45,152 nt of DNA from Symbiodinium natans (Eukaryota; Sar; Dinophyceae; Suessiales; Symbiodiniaceae), in contig CAJNDS010000292.1 in the NCBI GenBank assembly GCA_905221605.1, forward strand, positions 64,001 to 109,152. The letters are read 5' to 3'. This document shows positions 1 through 10,631 of the stretch, piece by piece. The notes beneath the pieces are model-generated. The model did not search any database. It was given only the letters and a program-made list of their open reading frames with translations, and had not been told where the DNA came from. Every line of letters begins with the position of its first letter. The first letter of the stretch is position 1. A program made the translations under genes and the position numbers.

Positions 1-2852
1 GGGCGGCTTGAAGCTTCTCCTCCCCGAACGACGTCGGGGCTGCCTGCAGTGTGGCAGCCAAGCTGCATTTCCGAACATCCAGCCAGAAGCGAAAGCGACC
101 AGCATCCAGCTCCTTGCACAGGTGGTTGTGCAGGGCCTTCCTGAGCTGCTGAATGTTCTGGCCACCCTTGCCGATGAGTGCAGCCTCAGCGACACGGCAC
201 GGCAGCCAAGCCAGCACGATCGACAAGACTCTGGGTTCGGGTCGCTGCTTCGGTGCCAGCACGGCGCACCCAGCTGGATTTACATCGACCTTCTCTGCAA
301 CCTCCGCAGCCTCTGCAGTCTCCTCAGCGAAGGGATGTGCGGCAAGGCTCGGGCCAGCCAAGAGCTCGCTCGCCTCAGTGGCATCTCGGATGACCCGCAC
401 CCTGGCACAGAGCGGATTGTCAAGCGCCTTGATCAGGGCTGCCAGTGGATCGGGGCCGCTTTCGGTGGCCAGCTTCAGCATGCGGGACGAGAAGCCTGAC
501 ATCAGCACGACTCCGGTGTCAGTGGCGACTGCCGGTGCACCTGAGGCTCCTCGGAGATTCCAGAACACCAGTTCGGGCATCGTCCGGCCTTTCCGGCGGT
601 AGTCCGCCTGGATTTGCCTCAGCACGGGCATGTTGCCACCGGCATGGGCGAACTGCATGTCGGAGAAGACAAGGACCTTCTTGGGCTGCTCGGCAGATTG
701 CTGCAGCAGCTCAAAGACCCGATGGAAGTTCGTGCTCCCACCCCAGTCCAAGCGCCTCACAAACTCGGCCAGCTCGGCAAGGTCAGAGGTGTTCGGGAGC
801 TTCACGATGTTCGGCCTCTCGTGGAACGTGATGACTTGCCGGGCCAGGGGCCCTGAAGCAAGCTCTGCCACCAGCAGAGACAGCGCAATGGCCACGTCCA
901 TGCAGCTGATGCCAGGGGCAGCCTCACAGGTCATTGAGCCCGATACGTCGCAGACCGCGATGCAGTCTTTTAGTTGGCCAGCTTCCCGCATGCTCTCCAC
1001 CATGGCACGCCACTGCGCCTGTGCCAGGCCCTTCTCAGCGTCGGCCCGCGAAGCACGCTTGAGGATCTCGTGCGGCTGCAAAGCGCCGGTGTTCACCCGC
1101 ACCTTCCCACCCTCGACCTTGTCCATAAACTCCCGAAAGCGAACGGCGTCATGCTTCTCGAAGCTCTTGACGTGCTTGGTCAGGCACGCCGCCGGAAGGG
1201 CCTGGTATCGGATCTCGGCCCAGCGGTGCTGGCACATGAGCCGCTCTGGCAGCTTCATGTATTCGGTCAGCTCAGAGAGCCGCTTCCTGAGCTGGTCGCG
1301 GGCCCGGTAGGCGTACTGCCGCTCGGTGCATCCAGCGAACTCTGGCAGGCTCGCCGGGAAGAGCCAACGGGCAATGCCCTCGCAGAGCAGCGTCCTGCGA
1401 TCGAAGGAGTGGTACAGCAGGGGGCACCACTTCGCGCACAGGCTGACCCTCTGACCTCGATGCATGGATGCCAGGTCCGTGCGCAGCTGCTCGGCAAAGA
1501 GCTGGCCGACGCGCTCGAACAGGGATCGGTAGACCGGGTCGTTGTCATAGCGCTTCCTTGTAGCAAACCAAAGCTTCACAAAACACTCTTACCTGAAATT
1601 CAAGCAGGGACGCGCCGGATAGATTGCCAGGCAAGTTTCAGTGCTTCTCGTGCCATCTCCAAGCGAGAGCCTGGCCGGTAGTTGCCCTCGCCCTGAAGGC
1701 CAGCATCCGTCTTCAGGTACCTGGGCAGTTCAAGCACATACCGCCAGGAGGGGCCACAGATGTTGGGTTGAAGCTTGGGGTCGGGGATGCCTGTGTCTTT
1801 TCAGGACTCCAGGGTTGTAAAGGCTGAAGAGGCTCGGGGGCCACGTCAAAGTGAGTGTCATTGTGGGCTTGCATACTGCAGAGAACTTCCTACATGTCAA
1901 AGAGTGACTGTGAGCCCTGTACCAGAATGTCAGGGTCCTTCACTCACTCCTCTTTCTGCACTAACCAGCCCTGTCCAGGATCCCCGAGCCTGGCACCAGA
2001 TGGCGCCAGCCTGTGGCTGTTAACCGCTCTGGCTCGAACAGAAGACCCAACGATTAAACCCAGATTCCCGTATTACAGAGAGCCACTTGTGCCGGCTGGT
2101 GGCTTGCGCTCCTCCGGCACCTTCTGGCAGCGCTTGTAGTGGCCGTGTAAGGCCAGGTCTCGCTGCAGGCTGCGCGCTGGGCCCTCGCAGACGCGCGCCA
2201 GCACCTCCAGCAGGCCCTTCCAGTAGTTGCACTCGGGTATGAGGTGCAGGTTGGCCATGACCGTGGCAGGGTCCTTGTACCAAAGCCACATCATGGCATC
2301 GTAGAAGGAGTACCTGTCCTGCTTGCCAGCCCGGGATCCCAGCAGGAACATCTGCTTGAGGCAGATTTCGGGACTCTCGGCCCAAGCCTTCTCAAGCAGC
2401 TCCTTGAGCTGTATGTTGTCCTTGGGTGTCCCCTGGGGCACCGACTGGAAGAACAGGTCCACGTTTGCAGAGCCTGTGTCCTGGAACATTATGCCCCCGA
2501 CCTCCGTGTCGGCCAGTGGCCTGTCCGCTTCGACGAAGGACAGGATGAGCCGCACCACATCTCGGCGGCCGACACTGGGCCAGAGCATTCTGCCGCACGC
2601 CTCCTTGTCCAGGCACCTGAGCCTGCGCCTCAACACCGCCTCCATGGAGAGCTTGGCGGGCATAGGTGCCTCCGTCGACGACGCAGCAGCAGGCGCTTGC
2701 GCAAGCCCCTGGCGGCTTCGCGCGAGGCCGCGCAACTCGCTGGGCCCACAAAGGCCCAGAGCCAGGCTGTCCTCTGGCTGCACGTCCACTGGGCACTTCA
2801 TGGTCGGATCCAGGTTTTGCGCGCTGGCTGGCGCTCGCTTGCGGGCCGGCAT
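1..2852 (-). CDS. DUF2828/DUF7788-type vWA protein with KH-like C-terminus (three exons, 3' end outside window)
   Basis: Exons on the minus strand: 2852-2084, 1790-1628 and 1556 to below 1, about 829 codons seen. Exon 1 holds the family N-terminus (TGSANVDLFFQSVP, AWAESPEICLKQMF, KQDRYSFYDAMMWLW). Exon 3 holds KWCPLLYHSFDRRTLLCE, the metal-binding vWA loop CDVSGSM (932-953), FSDMQFA and FWNLRGASGAP followed by the LMSGFSSRMLKL block. This order is that of DUF2828 proteins of plants, fungi, protists and giant viruses, whose molecular role is not established. After it comes ALIGKGGQNI (152-181), the GxxG loop of a KH-type RNA-binding fold; RNA binding is inferred. The start is the ATG at 2852; a GTG two codons upstream was set aside. 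Both introns need GC donors: the GT alternative at the second leaves a stop in frame, and the one at the first does not match the phase of exon 2. The frame stays open to the window edge. Confidence 0.9.
1557..1627 (-). other. 71-nt intron with GC donor in the DUF2828 gene
   Basis: The upstream exon reads ...ALKLAW and the downstream exon continues KRYDNDPVYRSLF in frame when the intron runs from GC at 1627-1626 to AG at 1558-1557, followed by G. A GTAAGAG lies inside, but using it would leave an in-frame TGA before the donor. GC donors and an AG|G acceptor are known from dinoflagellate genes. Inferred from the reading frame only. Confidence 0.6.
1791..2083 (-). other. Probable 293-nt intron of the DUF2828 gene
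   Basis: Exon 1 ends ...PAGTSG. A GC donor at 2083-2082 and the acceptor ACACAG ending at 1791 keep the phase and continue IPDPKLQPNICGPSWRYV. A GTAATA lies three bases further on, but its phase does not fit exon 2. A short extra exon inside cannot be excluded. Confidence 0.45.
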
Positions 2853-4210
2853 CTTCACGGTCGTACTGCGTCTGTATAGGGCTGGTCAAGGGCCTGGGGC
2901 CTAGCTCATCACACCTGTCACAACTTAGAGCCACAAGCACCGATTTTCGAAAGCATATTTTTTGCGGCATATGGTCAGCAGGGAAGTACAAGGCATACTA
3001 CGCATCCGACATCCACCGACATCCCAGGGCCTTGATGTTGTTCTTTGACATGAGGCCCGACAGCGCTTTGGTGAAGGTTGCCTGATTGAAAGACATTGAA
3101 TGTCCGCACGTGCCGACATTCTCTCATCATGTGAGCTACAAGGACGGTTTTGAGCTTCCGTGGGGTGCTGGCAATAAACTCGTGAATGATCATACAAGCT
3201 CAAGCACTGTGGACCTTCTTCCCTCGCTGCAGTGGAAGTGCCAGCCCACACCTGCAGCTTCGCGTCATTGGAACTTTGGCATGGGAGATGACTTGAGACA
3301 ACCACAACCCAGGAAGGATCCAGAAGGTTTGTGTCACACACAGACACCGGGCTCTTCACACAGGATCCGATTCCGTTTCTAAGATGGAGGACCTCTGGAC
3401 TCTGCCTGATGGGAATGAGGGGGTGGGCGCAGCAAGGCTGTCTTAGCATCGAGGTGAACAGCACTTGTCCTCATGACTGAAACTGTGACGAACTGCTTGA
3501 AAATGAACCATGGGGCATCACGTTATCACAGGATTCGTTCACAATTCAGCAGAGATCTGCAGCACGTCGCCCTTTCTCCATGGAAAGACTCGCGCAGTAC
3601 GCCCTCGGCGCCCGTAAGCTACCACTCGAAGAGCGACTCCGCCTGGCTCTGCGTCGGGCATTGTTAGGCTACAGTAGCTGCTGATCTCGCCATTCTGCGG
3701 CTAGCCATGGTCTCACCATTAACATGGCATGATCTAGATAGACATAGGAAGACCTCCTCTCCCCGACTTCCGTGCAACGAGCGCCTGCCTGCGCCGCCTT
3801 CTGGAAATCCCGGTGCGCGTCTGGCACTGCCGCCTCTGCGCTCGGGAACTCCTCGGCAAGGGGCCGCGGGCAGTCAGCCGGGAAGGTCTCGTGGAGCCAC
3901 CTGACAGGGCCGAGGCAGCATGCGGCAGCCCTGAAGTTGGGAGCCCCTGGCAATTGAGGTCGGCGCTGCGCAAACTGGTGGCCGTGGAGCATCACCTTAC
4001 TGATCACATTCTAATCCTGTAGCTGCGCAGAGCAGCGGTTTCGGCCGGCCACCGTGCCGTGTGACCAGAAAAGGCCCTGCTCGATCACAGGCTGATCAGC
4101 AAGCTCCCTATTCCTGCCCAGTGGCCACCCCATCCTGTGAGAGGTCCCGAAGTGCGCGCAGGCGCGCCGGCGGCAGCGGGCTGCCTGCGTTCTTCGAAAC
4201 GTTCCGGGAG
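2853..4210. other. Non-coding or unassigned stretch beside the DUF2828 gene
   Basis: No recognisable domain on either strand. The part at 3734-4007 (minus) is biased towards coding-like composition (Ala/Arg rich, e.g. FPADCPRPLAEEFPSAEA) and could be an exon, but I see no family. The 5' end of the DUF2828 transcript, including any spliced-leader acceptor, should lie just right of 2852. Confidence 0.4.
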
Positions 4211-4214
4211 TCAA

Positions 4215-4402
4215 GTTTTCAGCCCGCAAACTCCAGCGGTAATCCGGTAGACTCCCGGCGCCTCGGATCTCGGCCGCCAGAGCCTCGATGGCATCCAAGG
4301 CCTCCCTGCCCTCGGCAATGGCAGCCTCGAACTGGGCCTTGTGGCCTGGCACATGGCAGGTGTGCGTGGCGTGGAATCTCGTGGCAAGGACACGGACATC
4401 CT
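4215..4402 (-). CDS. Possible exon of an unrecognised gene
   Basis: The minus frame reads DVRVLATRFHATHTCHVPG followed by an acidic, helix-prone stretch (AAIAEGREALDAIEALAAEI). It is preceded by CCCAG, a plausible acceptor at about 4403. The composition is typical of a real GC-rich exon, and the other frames are not. No family is recognised. Its right-hand part lies inside a 270-bp tandem duplication, so it could be a retained fragment. Confidence 0.3.
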
Positions 4403-4810
4403 GGGTTTTTGGTGTTAGCAAGGGTTTAAGTTTAGGGCTTTTGTAGTTGTTTTTTTCAACTAGTGCGTCCTAAACAGACCATCAAAGCAGCTTGCTTCGA
4501 TTTTGAAGGCTGTGAGTAAGGGAGACCTCCCTAAAGCAGGGCTATGACGAAGGGAAGAGCCCCACCCCAAAGCCGCAACTTTAAACCATTCACCCACGGG
4601 CCCTGCATCAGGAGTCGAAACGAGCACAAGGTACTACGCCTTTGGTGTGGCGTGGCATCGTGGCGAGGACAGCCATCTTTGGTGCTTGGGATTGCTAAGG
4701 GTTTAGGGCTTAGGGTTCATCGCCCATTGCTTTCTACTATTGGGTCGCTCTAAGGAGCACCGATCAAAGCAAGTTGCTGCAGTGCAAGGGCTGCGACTAA
4801 GGGAAACTTA
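4355..4810. repeat. Diverged tandem duplication (about 190 bp, period about 270 bp) with embedded TTTAGGG
   Basis: Two copies start at about 4355 and 4625. Both carry GTGGCGTGG, then CGTGGCRAGGACA, then GCTAAGGGTTTAGGG-like sequence, then GATCAAAGCA/CATCAAAGCA, then a YTGYGASTAAGGGARAC motif. They differ by many substitutions and small indels, so the duplication is old. No coding function is seen in the second copy. Confidence 0.6.
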
Positions 4811-5505
4811 ACCTGGCCAAGGTCATCTACCTCTGACACATGTACCCACTGCCGAAGCACCTGCCTTCGCAGGTGTTGGGGCAGCAGAGATCATAGAAGC
4901 CTCATCAAGCACGCGATGTGTCTCCCTGCGACGTGGAGAGAGTAGCAAGATGCGTTGTTGGAGAACATTCCTGTCCGAAACACACCTTCCAGAATCTCCC
5001 AAATGGAGGGTGCTGAAGACTCACTGAAGACTGCCAAGGCACTCGTGGTCCCGTCGCAATTGGAGGGTGCCAGCCTTCAGCGATCACAGACAGCACAACA
5101 CCGCCACCTCATGCTACCCCGACCCCAACGTAACTACTTGGTAATGTGACTACTCTATCCTCCACGACCCTAGAAGCCATTTGGACAAGGGCACATGTAA
5201 TTGGGCACCAGCACCATGGGTTGGGACGGATTCTTCTCGTCCAGTGCGCCAGCCATCCGCAAGTACTCCGTCGTCTCTCCTGGGACTGTTCCGACTGCAC
5301 AAGATCCCAGAGCTCTAGACTCCAGACTCCAGATTTGGGGGTTTCAGACATTAGGGGTACCTATTGGGTTTCTATTACAAGGGAATCGGGTTCCTTATAG
5401 GGGGCCCCTTATCTTCGTAGACTCCCGCTTCCCTCAGCACTGCCCCCTCTGCGTCTGTGCCACGGAAGAGGTCGCCTTTGCGCATGGCCGCCAAGCCCAC
5501 CTGGT
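4811..5505. other. No gene seen
   Basis: All frames are short, with no recognised domain and no strong repeat. The only structure is runs of G and of repeated short words around 5290-5420. Confidence 0.4.
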
Positions 5506-5508
5506 ACG

Positions 5509-5566
5509 AGTAGAGGGTTCATGGTACTTATTAACCAATTAGCACTGTACTTATAACTCTGCAGAG
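5509..5566. repeat. Short hairpin repeat, related to 10632-10752
   Basis: The segment carries AGAGGGTTCATGGTACTTAT, an AACCAATTAGCA centre and GTACTTATAACTCTGCAGAGG. It shares the order AGAGG-TTCATGG-TACTT-AACC-CAATT-TACTT-CAGAGG with the hairpin at 10632. It looks like a shorter, diverged member of one miniature repeat family. Confidence 0.5.
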
Positions 5567-5599
5567 GCAACGAACAAGTCCTCCTGGTCCACATTTCTG

Positions 5600-6360
5600 C
5601 GCCAAGTTGACCCAGATGTACAGCAATCCTCTCCCCCCTAACAGTAACCCCCTAAAACGAATCCTACCCCAAGACGAAATAACCCTAAACCCTAAGCAAG
5701 CCCTAGACAAACCCTGGACCCTAAACAAATTCGATTTAATCCCTGAACAAACCATAAACCCTAACCAAGCCCTACATCCGAAACAAACCCTAAGCCCCAA
5801 ACAAACCCTAAACCCTAAACAAACCCTAAACCCTAAACCCTGAACCCTATACAAACCCTGCATCCTAAACAAACCCTAAACCCTCAACCAACCCTGAACC
5901 CGAAAGAAACCCCAAAACTCTCAACAAACCCTAAACCCTAAACAGCACTTCAATCCAAAACAAAACCTGCAAACCTAAATAGCCACTAAACCCTAAACCA
6001 ACCCCAAACTTTAAGCAAACCCTCAACCCTAAAGTCCCTAAAGAAAATCCTAAGCCCGAAGCAAACCCTAAACCCGAAGCAAACCCAAAGCAAACCCCAA
6101 ACCCTACACAAACCCTCAACCCGAAGCAAGTCTCAAACTCTAAACAAACCCCAAAACTCTGATCAAACCCTATACCCTGAGGGAACCCCCAAAACCCTAA
6201 GCAAACCCCAAACAAGCTCGGAGCCCTGAGCAAACCCTTAACAAACCCTTAATCCTAAACAACCCCTGAACCTAGACCCCAAACCAGCCTTGAAAAAAAA
6301 AAAGAAACACAAAATCCAAGACAAAACCCTAAACCCTGAACCCTAAACCCTAAACCCTAA
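5600..6360. repeat. Interstitial telomere-type block, decayed CCCTAAA / CCCTAAACAAA
   Basis: The plus strand is filled with CCCTAAA units, many followed by CAAA, which gives mixed 7-, 11- and 18-base periods. Perfect runs occur near 5805-5840 and 6325-6362. TTTAGGG is the plant-type telomere repeat also used by dinoflagellates. The block ends abruptly at 6362. Open frames in it are by-products of the repeat. Confidence 0.85.
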
Positions 6361-6361
6361 A

Positions 6362-6490
6362 CCGGTGTTTCCCCGTTTCCCGCTGGTCTCCGTGCTGTTT
6401 GCCGACTGTTGCCTGGATGTTTCCTGACTGCCCCCCCGGGTGTTTCCGAAATTTTGCCGGTGAATGTGGCCCGTGTTTCCTGAATGTGCT
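6362..6490. repeat. GTTTCC-rich insert between telomere-type blocks
   Basis: About 130 bases of GC-rich sequence with recurring TGTTTCC / GTTTCC words (6366, 6374, 6417, 6442, 6473) break the telomere-type repeat on both sides. No frame or fold suggests a gene. It may be a remnant of a second satellite. Confidence 0.45.
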
Positions 6491-6494
6491 ACTC

Positions 6495-6795
6495 TGCCCT
6501 AAGCCAATTCAAAGCCAAAAGACACCTCAAACCCTGAACAAACCACAAAACCTAAACAAACCCTAAACCCTAAAACAAAGCATACACAAACACTAAACCC
6601 TAGAAACAAACCTTAAACCCTAAATTGAAACAAAAAATGAACACACCCTGTACCCTATGCAAGCCGTAAACCCTATGCAAACCCTAAACCCTATGCAGAA
6701 CTTTGAACCCCAAACAAACCCTAACCCCTAAACAAACCAAAACGCTAATAACACCTTAAACCCTAAACAAACCCTAAACCCTAAACAAACTCCCT
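6495..6795. repeat. Second interstitial telomere-type block
   Basis: The same CCCTAAAC(AAA) words resume, more decayed, with CCCTATGCAAACC variants at 6650-6700. The block stops at 6790, where the foldback element starts. Confidence 0.8.
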
Positions 6796-6799
6796 ATCT

Positions 6800-7150
6800 C
6801 GACCTCTATGCAATTTGGATTGTCCGCTATTCGCGCAGCTATCCTGACCGTGACCGACCATAGGACCCTATTGATAGAACCCTGTCCGTTTTGGATAGAC
6901 CTCTATCCAAAGACCCCTATGCCGATGCCAAGTCCCATAGACCCCTATCGACAGGGTCTCCCGACCTATAATAGGGACATATGTTTCAGACAGGGTATGG
7001 GATTTGGCATAAGGGTCTTTGGACAGGGTCTGCCCAAAACGGATCGGGTTCTATCAGTAGGGTGGTGGGTGAGGATAGGTGTGCGATTAGCGGCCTATCC
7101 GAAACGCGGAAAGGTCTATGTAGGGGTGTGTCGAGGCCGATACTAGGGGG
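6800..7150. mobile_element. Foldback element, about 350 bp
   Basis: The right arm (about 6985-7125) read in reverse complement repeats the left arm (about 6806-6940) in order: ATAGACC, GGAT...TCCGCTA, GCTATCC-like, ACCCTAYTGATAGAACCC, TCCGTTTTGG, CAAAGACCCYTATGCC and CCCATA. The arms are imperfect, about 130 bp each, around a loop of about 55 bp. No transposase frame is present. It abuts a telomere-type block. Best read as a foldback or MITE-like element; a clear target-site duplication was not found. Confidence 0.7.
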
Positions 7151-7299
7151 ATGCTTTCCGGATCTATCTTCACCCTAAGAGCCTTAAACTCCGCAACCCA
7201 CGTGTTGAGCGTGGGGTGGCGGTGATGCCTTGCCCTCCGTGCCAGCGGACATTGCAGCGAGGCTCTTGGCCATGCTGGTGCCTTTGAGTGTTGAGTTCT

Positions 7300-7385
7300 T
7301 GGGTTGACTTGAGGGCGTAGGATTTGAGATTGGGTTTAGGGTGTAAGGCTGTAGGGCTTCTAAGGCTTTAGGGGGCTTGCGGGAG
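7300..7385. repeat. Degenerate TTTAGGG tract
   Basis: The plus strand carries GGGTTTAGGGTGTAAGG, GTAGGGCTT and CTTTAGGGGG words. It is the same telomere-type sequence as at 4.4, 4.7 and 11.2 kb, here in TTTAGGG orientation. Confidence 0.5.
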
Positions 7386-7515
7386 CCTAGATGCCCAGCA
7401 CGTTCAATGTACACTGCACGCAATATACACAACTTCTAAGGCATCATCTTGCTTGGACGTCCCAGGCTCACATTGACCCGGAGACCTCTCGGAAGCTTTC
7501 GAGCACCTGCGAGGG

Positions 7516-8355
7516 TCAACCCCAAATCCCTGGAGAAGGCCGCAAACTCTCCAAAGTGATACTAATACTATTCATATTCTTTGTAATACTAACAGTATTA
7601 ATCATATGAATACTACTCATAATACTCTCTTCTTTCTTTGGAAGAACTATCTGAACAAACCGTGCCCCATCCAACCTTCTCGCAAGCTGCGGCCGCATCA
7701 TCGAAGGAAAGGTCGGCCCCTGGCGTTTCCGAAGACTTCCGGCGCAGCGCACCAAAAACAAAGTTGCGGCACTTGAGGGGTTGACATCTGAATACTGGCG
7801 CACCTCTAGCAAGTTTCGGTCTCGAAACGAAAGCATGTGAAGACTCAGCTGTGCAAAGCTCCCGGTGCCTGACACCAAGACTCGTTTCTGAGCTTCCTTG
7901 GCGATGGAGTCTCGGACTTGGCCCCAGCCTTCCTCAGCGGGTTGCAAAAGCTCACAAAAGCGCCGACAGCCATACAGCCACCACGCTTTCAGCACCTACA
8001 AGTATAGCAACAGTAACAGCACGTGCAGGCACGAGATTATGCCACCATACGCGTCAATTCTCAGCCAAGCCTCGTAGACTTTGTGGACAAAGGCCACCTC
8101 TTCCCTCCCCTTCTCCAGTGTCAAGGCATACCCGCTGTCAGCCCGCTGGCTGACAAACACGTAGTGGGCCATGAAGACCTCCTGACAACTGTCGCTCGGT
8201 ACAACTTCCCCGAACCGAAGTCGGGAAGTCGAGGCAAGCACTGATCGGTGAATGGCAAAAAACTCGGGGAGCGAGCTCGGCGAGTTCATGGAGCTTCTTG
8301 TGCCCAGCGGCCAAGATGCTCTCCAGGCCTGCGGCATCCGTGGCGTCCTCCGCAA
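7516..8355 (-). CDS. Unrecognised gene, two probable exons
   Basis: Two minus-strand frames meet at 7995/7996. The left one (7516-7995) opens directly after TTGTAG preceded by a T/C-rich run, a good 3' splice site. It reads VLKAWWLYGCRRFCELLQPA, then RVLVSGTGSFAQLSLHML, and ends in an AT-rich Ile/Met/Ser tail. The right one reads FMAHYVFVSQRADSGYALTL, then EEVAFVHKVYEAWL, before sequence that looks intronic. Joining needs a phase-0 donor near 8060-8080, probably GC or GA. I do not recognise a family. A real but partial gene model is likelier than chance because both frames are long and of protein-like composition. Confidence 0.35.
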
Positions 8356-9100
8356 ATCACGCAGAGCGTCACCGCAGAAAATGACCGACGTGTGTGTAAG
8401 AACTAGATGCTGAACACGGCTGGTGCTGCCCGCGCCTCTAGGTTCAGGTCATGCACGGACCAGCTCTGCTTGAGGCGCTGTCCTTGCCAGCGAGCACTGT
8501 GCACATCAAGTCATGGGGACCGACTGCTTTGCGAAACGGCAAGGGATTCACTGCCATGATCCATGATGGTGCCCAAGAAGAAACGCAGCAGGGCTGGAGT
8601 CCCAGAAGCTGCCCCGCGTGTAGCGCAGCTGAGAGTCTTTCATCTCCATGCAGCAAGTGCTCCAGCGTGGCGACGAAGACGGCCTCGGATCACGAGCCAG
8701 GCGATGGCACTGTTCCTTGAAAGCCACCCTCCTCGCAGGCAAGGCACCAAGGTCTTGAGATTCAGGCCGGATCCCACCTTCAAGGGAGGATAGGGAGGAA
8801 ACCAGACAGACGCCAGAGAAGTTGAAGATGTCCCAACACAATTTGGCGGAAATGGAGTTTCGTTTCCCATTGAAACATCAAAACTGTTCAGTAGAAAGGC
8901 AATAGAAACCTGCTATTCAACCCAAGAATCTTGGGTTGAATAAGAAACCCGAAACAAAAGGACACACAGCCAGGTAAACTAAAAATGCTGAGAAAGAAAA
9001 AGAAGAATCAGCTGGAGACGGGTCATTGCGCAACGCCTGCCTCCCCTCTCCCAACTCCAGCACCAATCCGCCGAGGCCTCGGGCCGAAGGTGTATAGGTT
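8356..9100. other. No gene seen
   Basis: Short frames on both strands, none with recognisable motifs. The base composition drifts towards C-rich at the right end, where the poly-C tract follows. Confidence 0.4.
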
Positions 9101-9287
9101 GTCAGAACAGGCACCCCCCTCCAAATCCTCCCCCCAGGCCCAAAGCCACTTTTCGGCCCCCTTTTTTTGCTTCAAATGGGTACCCCCCCTAGGAGAGGAG
9201 GGTCCGCAAGCGGATGTCTCGCCAGGACCAGAGGCAGTTGCAGCCCATCCAGCAGGGCGCCCCCCGTTTTTCGCTTCCCCACTCAAA

Positions 9288-9592
9288 AACCCCACCCCCC
9301 CCCCACCCCCCCCCGCCCCCCCCCCCCCCCCCCCCCCCCTACCCCCCCCCCTACCCCCCCCCTACCCCCCCTCCCCCCCCCCCCCCCCCCCCCCTCCCCC
9401 CCCACACCCCCACCTGTTGCCCCCCCCCCCCCCTTTTTTCACCCATCCTGTCGCCCTTTCAGCAGAACCCCCGTTGTTCACCCCGCCCCGCCCCCCCCCC
9501 CACCCCCCCCTCCCACCCCACTCGGCCCCCCCCCCCCCTCCCCCCTACCCCCCCCTCCCCTCCCCCCACCCCACCTCCCCACCCTGCCCAAG
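9288..9592. repeat. Poly-C low-complexity tract
   Basis: Runs of up to about 20 C are interrupted by A or T, giving CCCCCCACC and CCCCTCC patterns. Proline-rich frames across it are artefacts. Such runs are prone to sequencing and assembly error, so the exact length is unreliable. Confidence 0.85.
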
Positions 9593-9614
9593 AGTCGCCT
9601 TAAACCTTAAGGGG

Positions 9615-9778
9615 CCTGGCTCAACCCTACGATCACTCCAAGCCGAACCCTAAACCCAAAAAAACCCTCAACCCCAAAGCGTGAACCTTGAGCCCTAAAC
9701 TAACCCTCAACCCCAAACCCCAAACCATAAACCATAAACCCGGAACCCTCAACCCTCAACCCTCAACCCAACCCTTAT
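9615..9778. repeat. Interstitial telomere-type block (CCCTAAAC, CCCTCAAC variants)
   Basis: Decayed CCCTAAA and CCCTCAA units follow the poly-C tract directly, in the same orientation as the block at 5.6 kb. Confidence 0.75.
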
Positions 9779-10631
9779 TGCTTGGGGTCCAGCGACTTGG
9801 GCGCTGCGGAATCACCATGCTCACGCGGATGCGCTGGGCCGGGCCGAGGCGGGTCGCGTAGCGTTAAAATTAAACCCACAATATCAACAGCAATGACATC
9901 ATCTGCAGCAACATCAGCAGCAACATCATTACCAGCAACATTCAACAAGAGTTTATGTAACAGTCATGAGGCTGAAGGCCCAGATCTCGGACACCAACCT
10001 ATGAAGCACTCAGCATCACTCAGCCCAACCACAATCCCACGACCTGGGCTGTATTTTGCTAGGCCCCCAGTGCCTTCTGCTCCAGAACCTGGGCTGCACG
10101 GCTACGATGGCGACAACGTCTGACTCTGAAGGCTCCGCCGTTGCAGATCGCGGGAGTCTGAAGCCGGGCGGCTTGTAGCAGATGCCCGGCCACGCGGCTC
10201 CGCAGAGCTTCCTCAGAACTTGCTGGGAAGACCTGCGTAGGCCTGTGGTGACATTTATCGGTCTCTCACAGCAAACCGCGCGTCCTTGTGATCCGGGGGC
10301 TGGCGGCCGTCTCCAGCTGGGTTCAATCCACGCACATACCTCTCGCGCGGCAGGCACTCTGTGTTCATCTCTGTCATTCTCTGTTCCACGCCCCGAACCT
10401 ACAAAGCCAGGTGTGTATCCAAAGAACGGCACAATAATGAAGGGCATGCGACATACACCCTGTTTGTAAAAATTCTTTTCTCGACCCCTGAGCTCTAAAC
10501 ATCTCCAAACGAAACACCGGGTGGCCAGGAGTGGTGGCGCAGGAAGTACTGATGCAGCAGGTACCGCGCGGAGGCAAGGCCCAATCCGCCCTGAAGCGGG
10601 GCGGAGATCTGCAGGCCCTAGGCCACCACCG
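9779..10631. other. No clear gene; weak coding signal on minus strand
   Basis: A short CAGCAACATCA-type run lies at 9880-9950. On the minus strand, 10080-10245 has coding-like composition between plausible splice signals, but two frames are equally open and no family is recognised. Confidence 0.35.

Noticed and set aside
8-1681. Several plus-strand open frames up to 235 codons
   Set aside because: They lie opposite the DUF2828 exons; GC-rich codon use on the minus strand keeps the opposite frames open.
2244-2904. Plus-strand frames of 193 and 211 codons
   Set aside because: Opposite exon 1 of the DUF2828 gene, which carries the recognisable family motifs.
8985-9653. Proline-rich open frames of 129-222 codons
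   Set aside because: They are translations of the poly-C tract in all three frames; no coding signal outside it.
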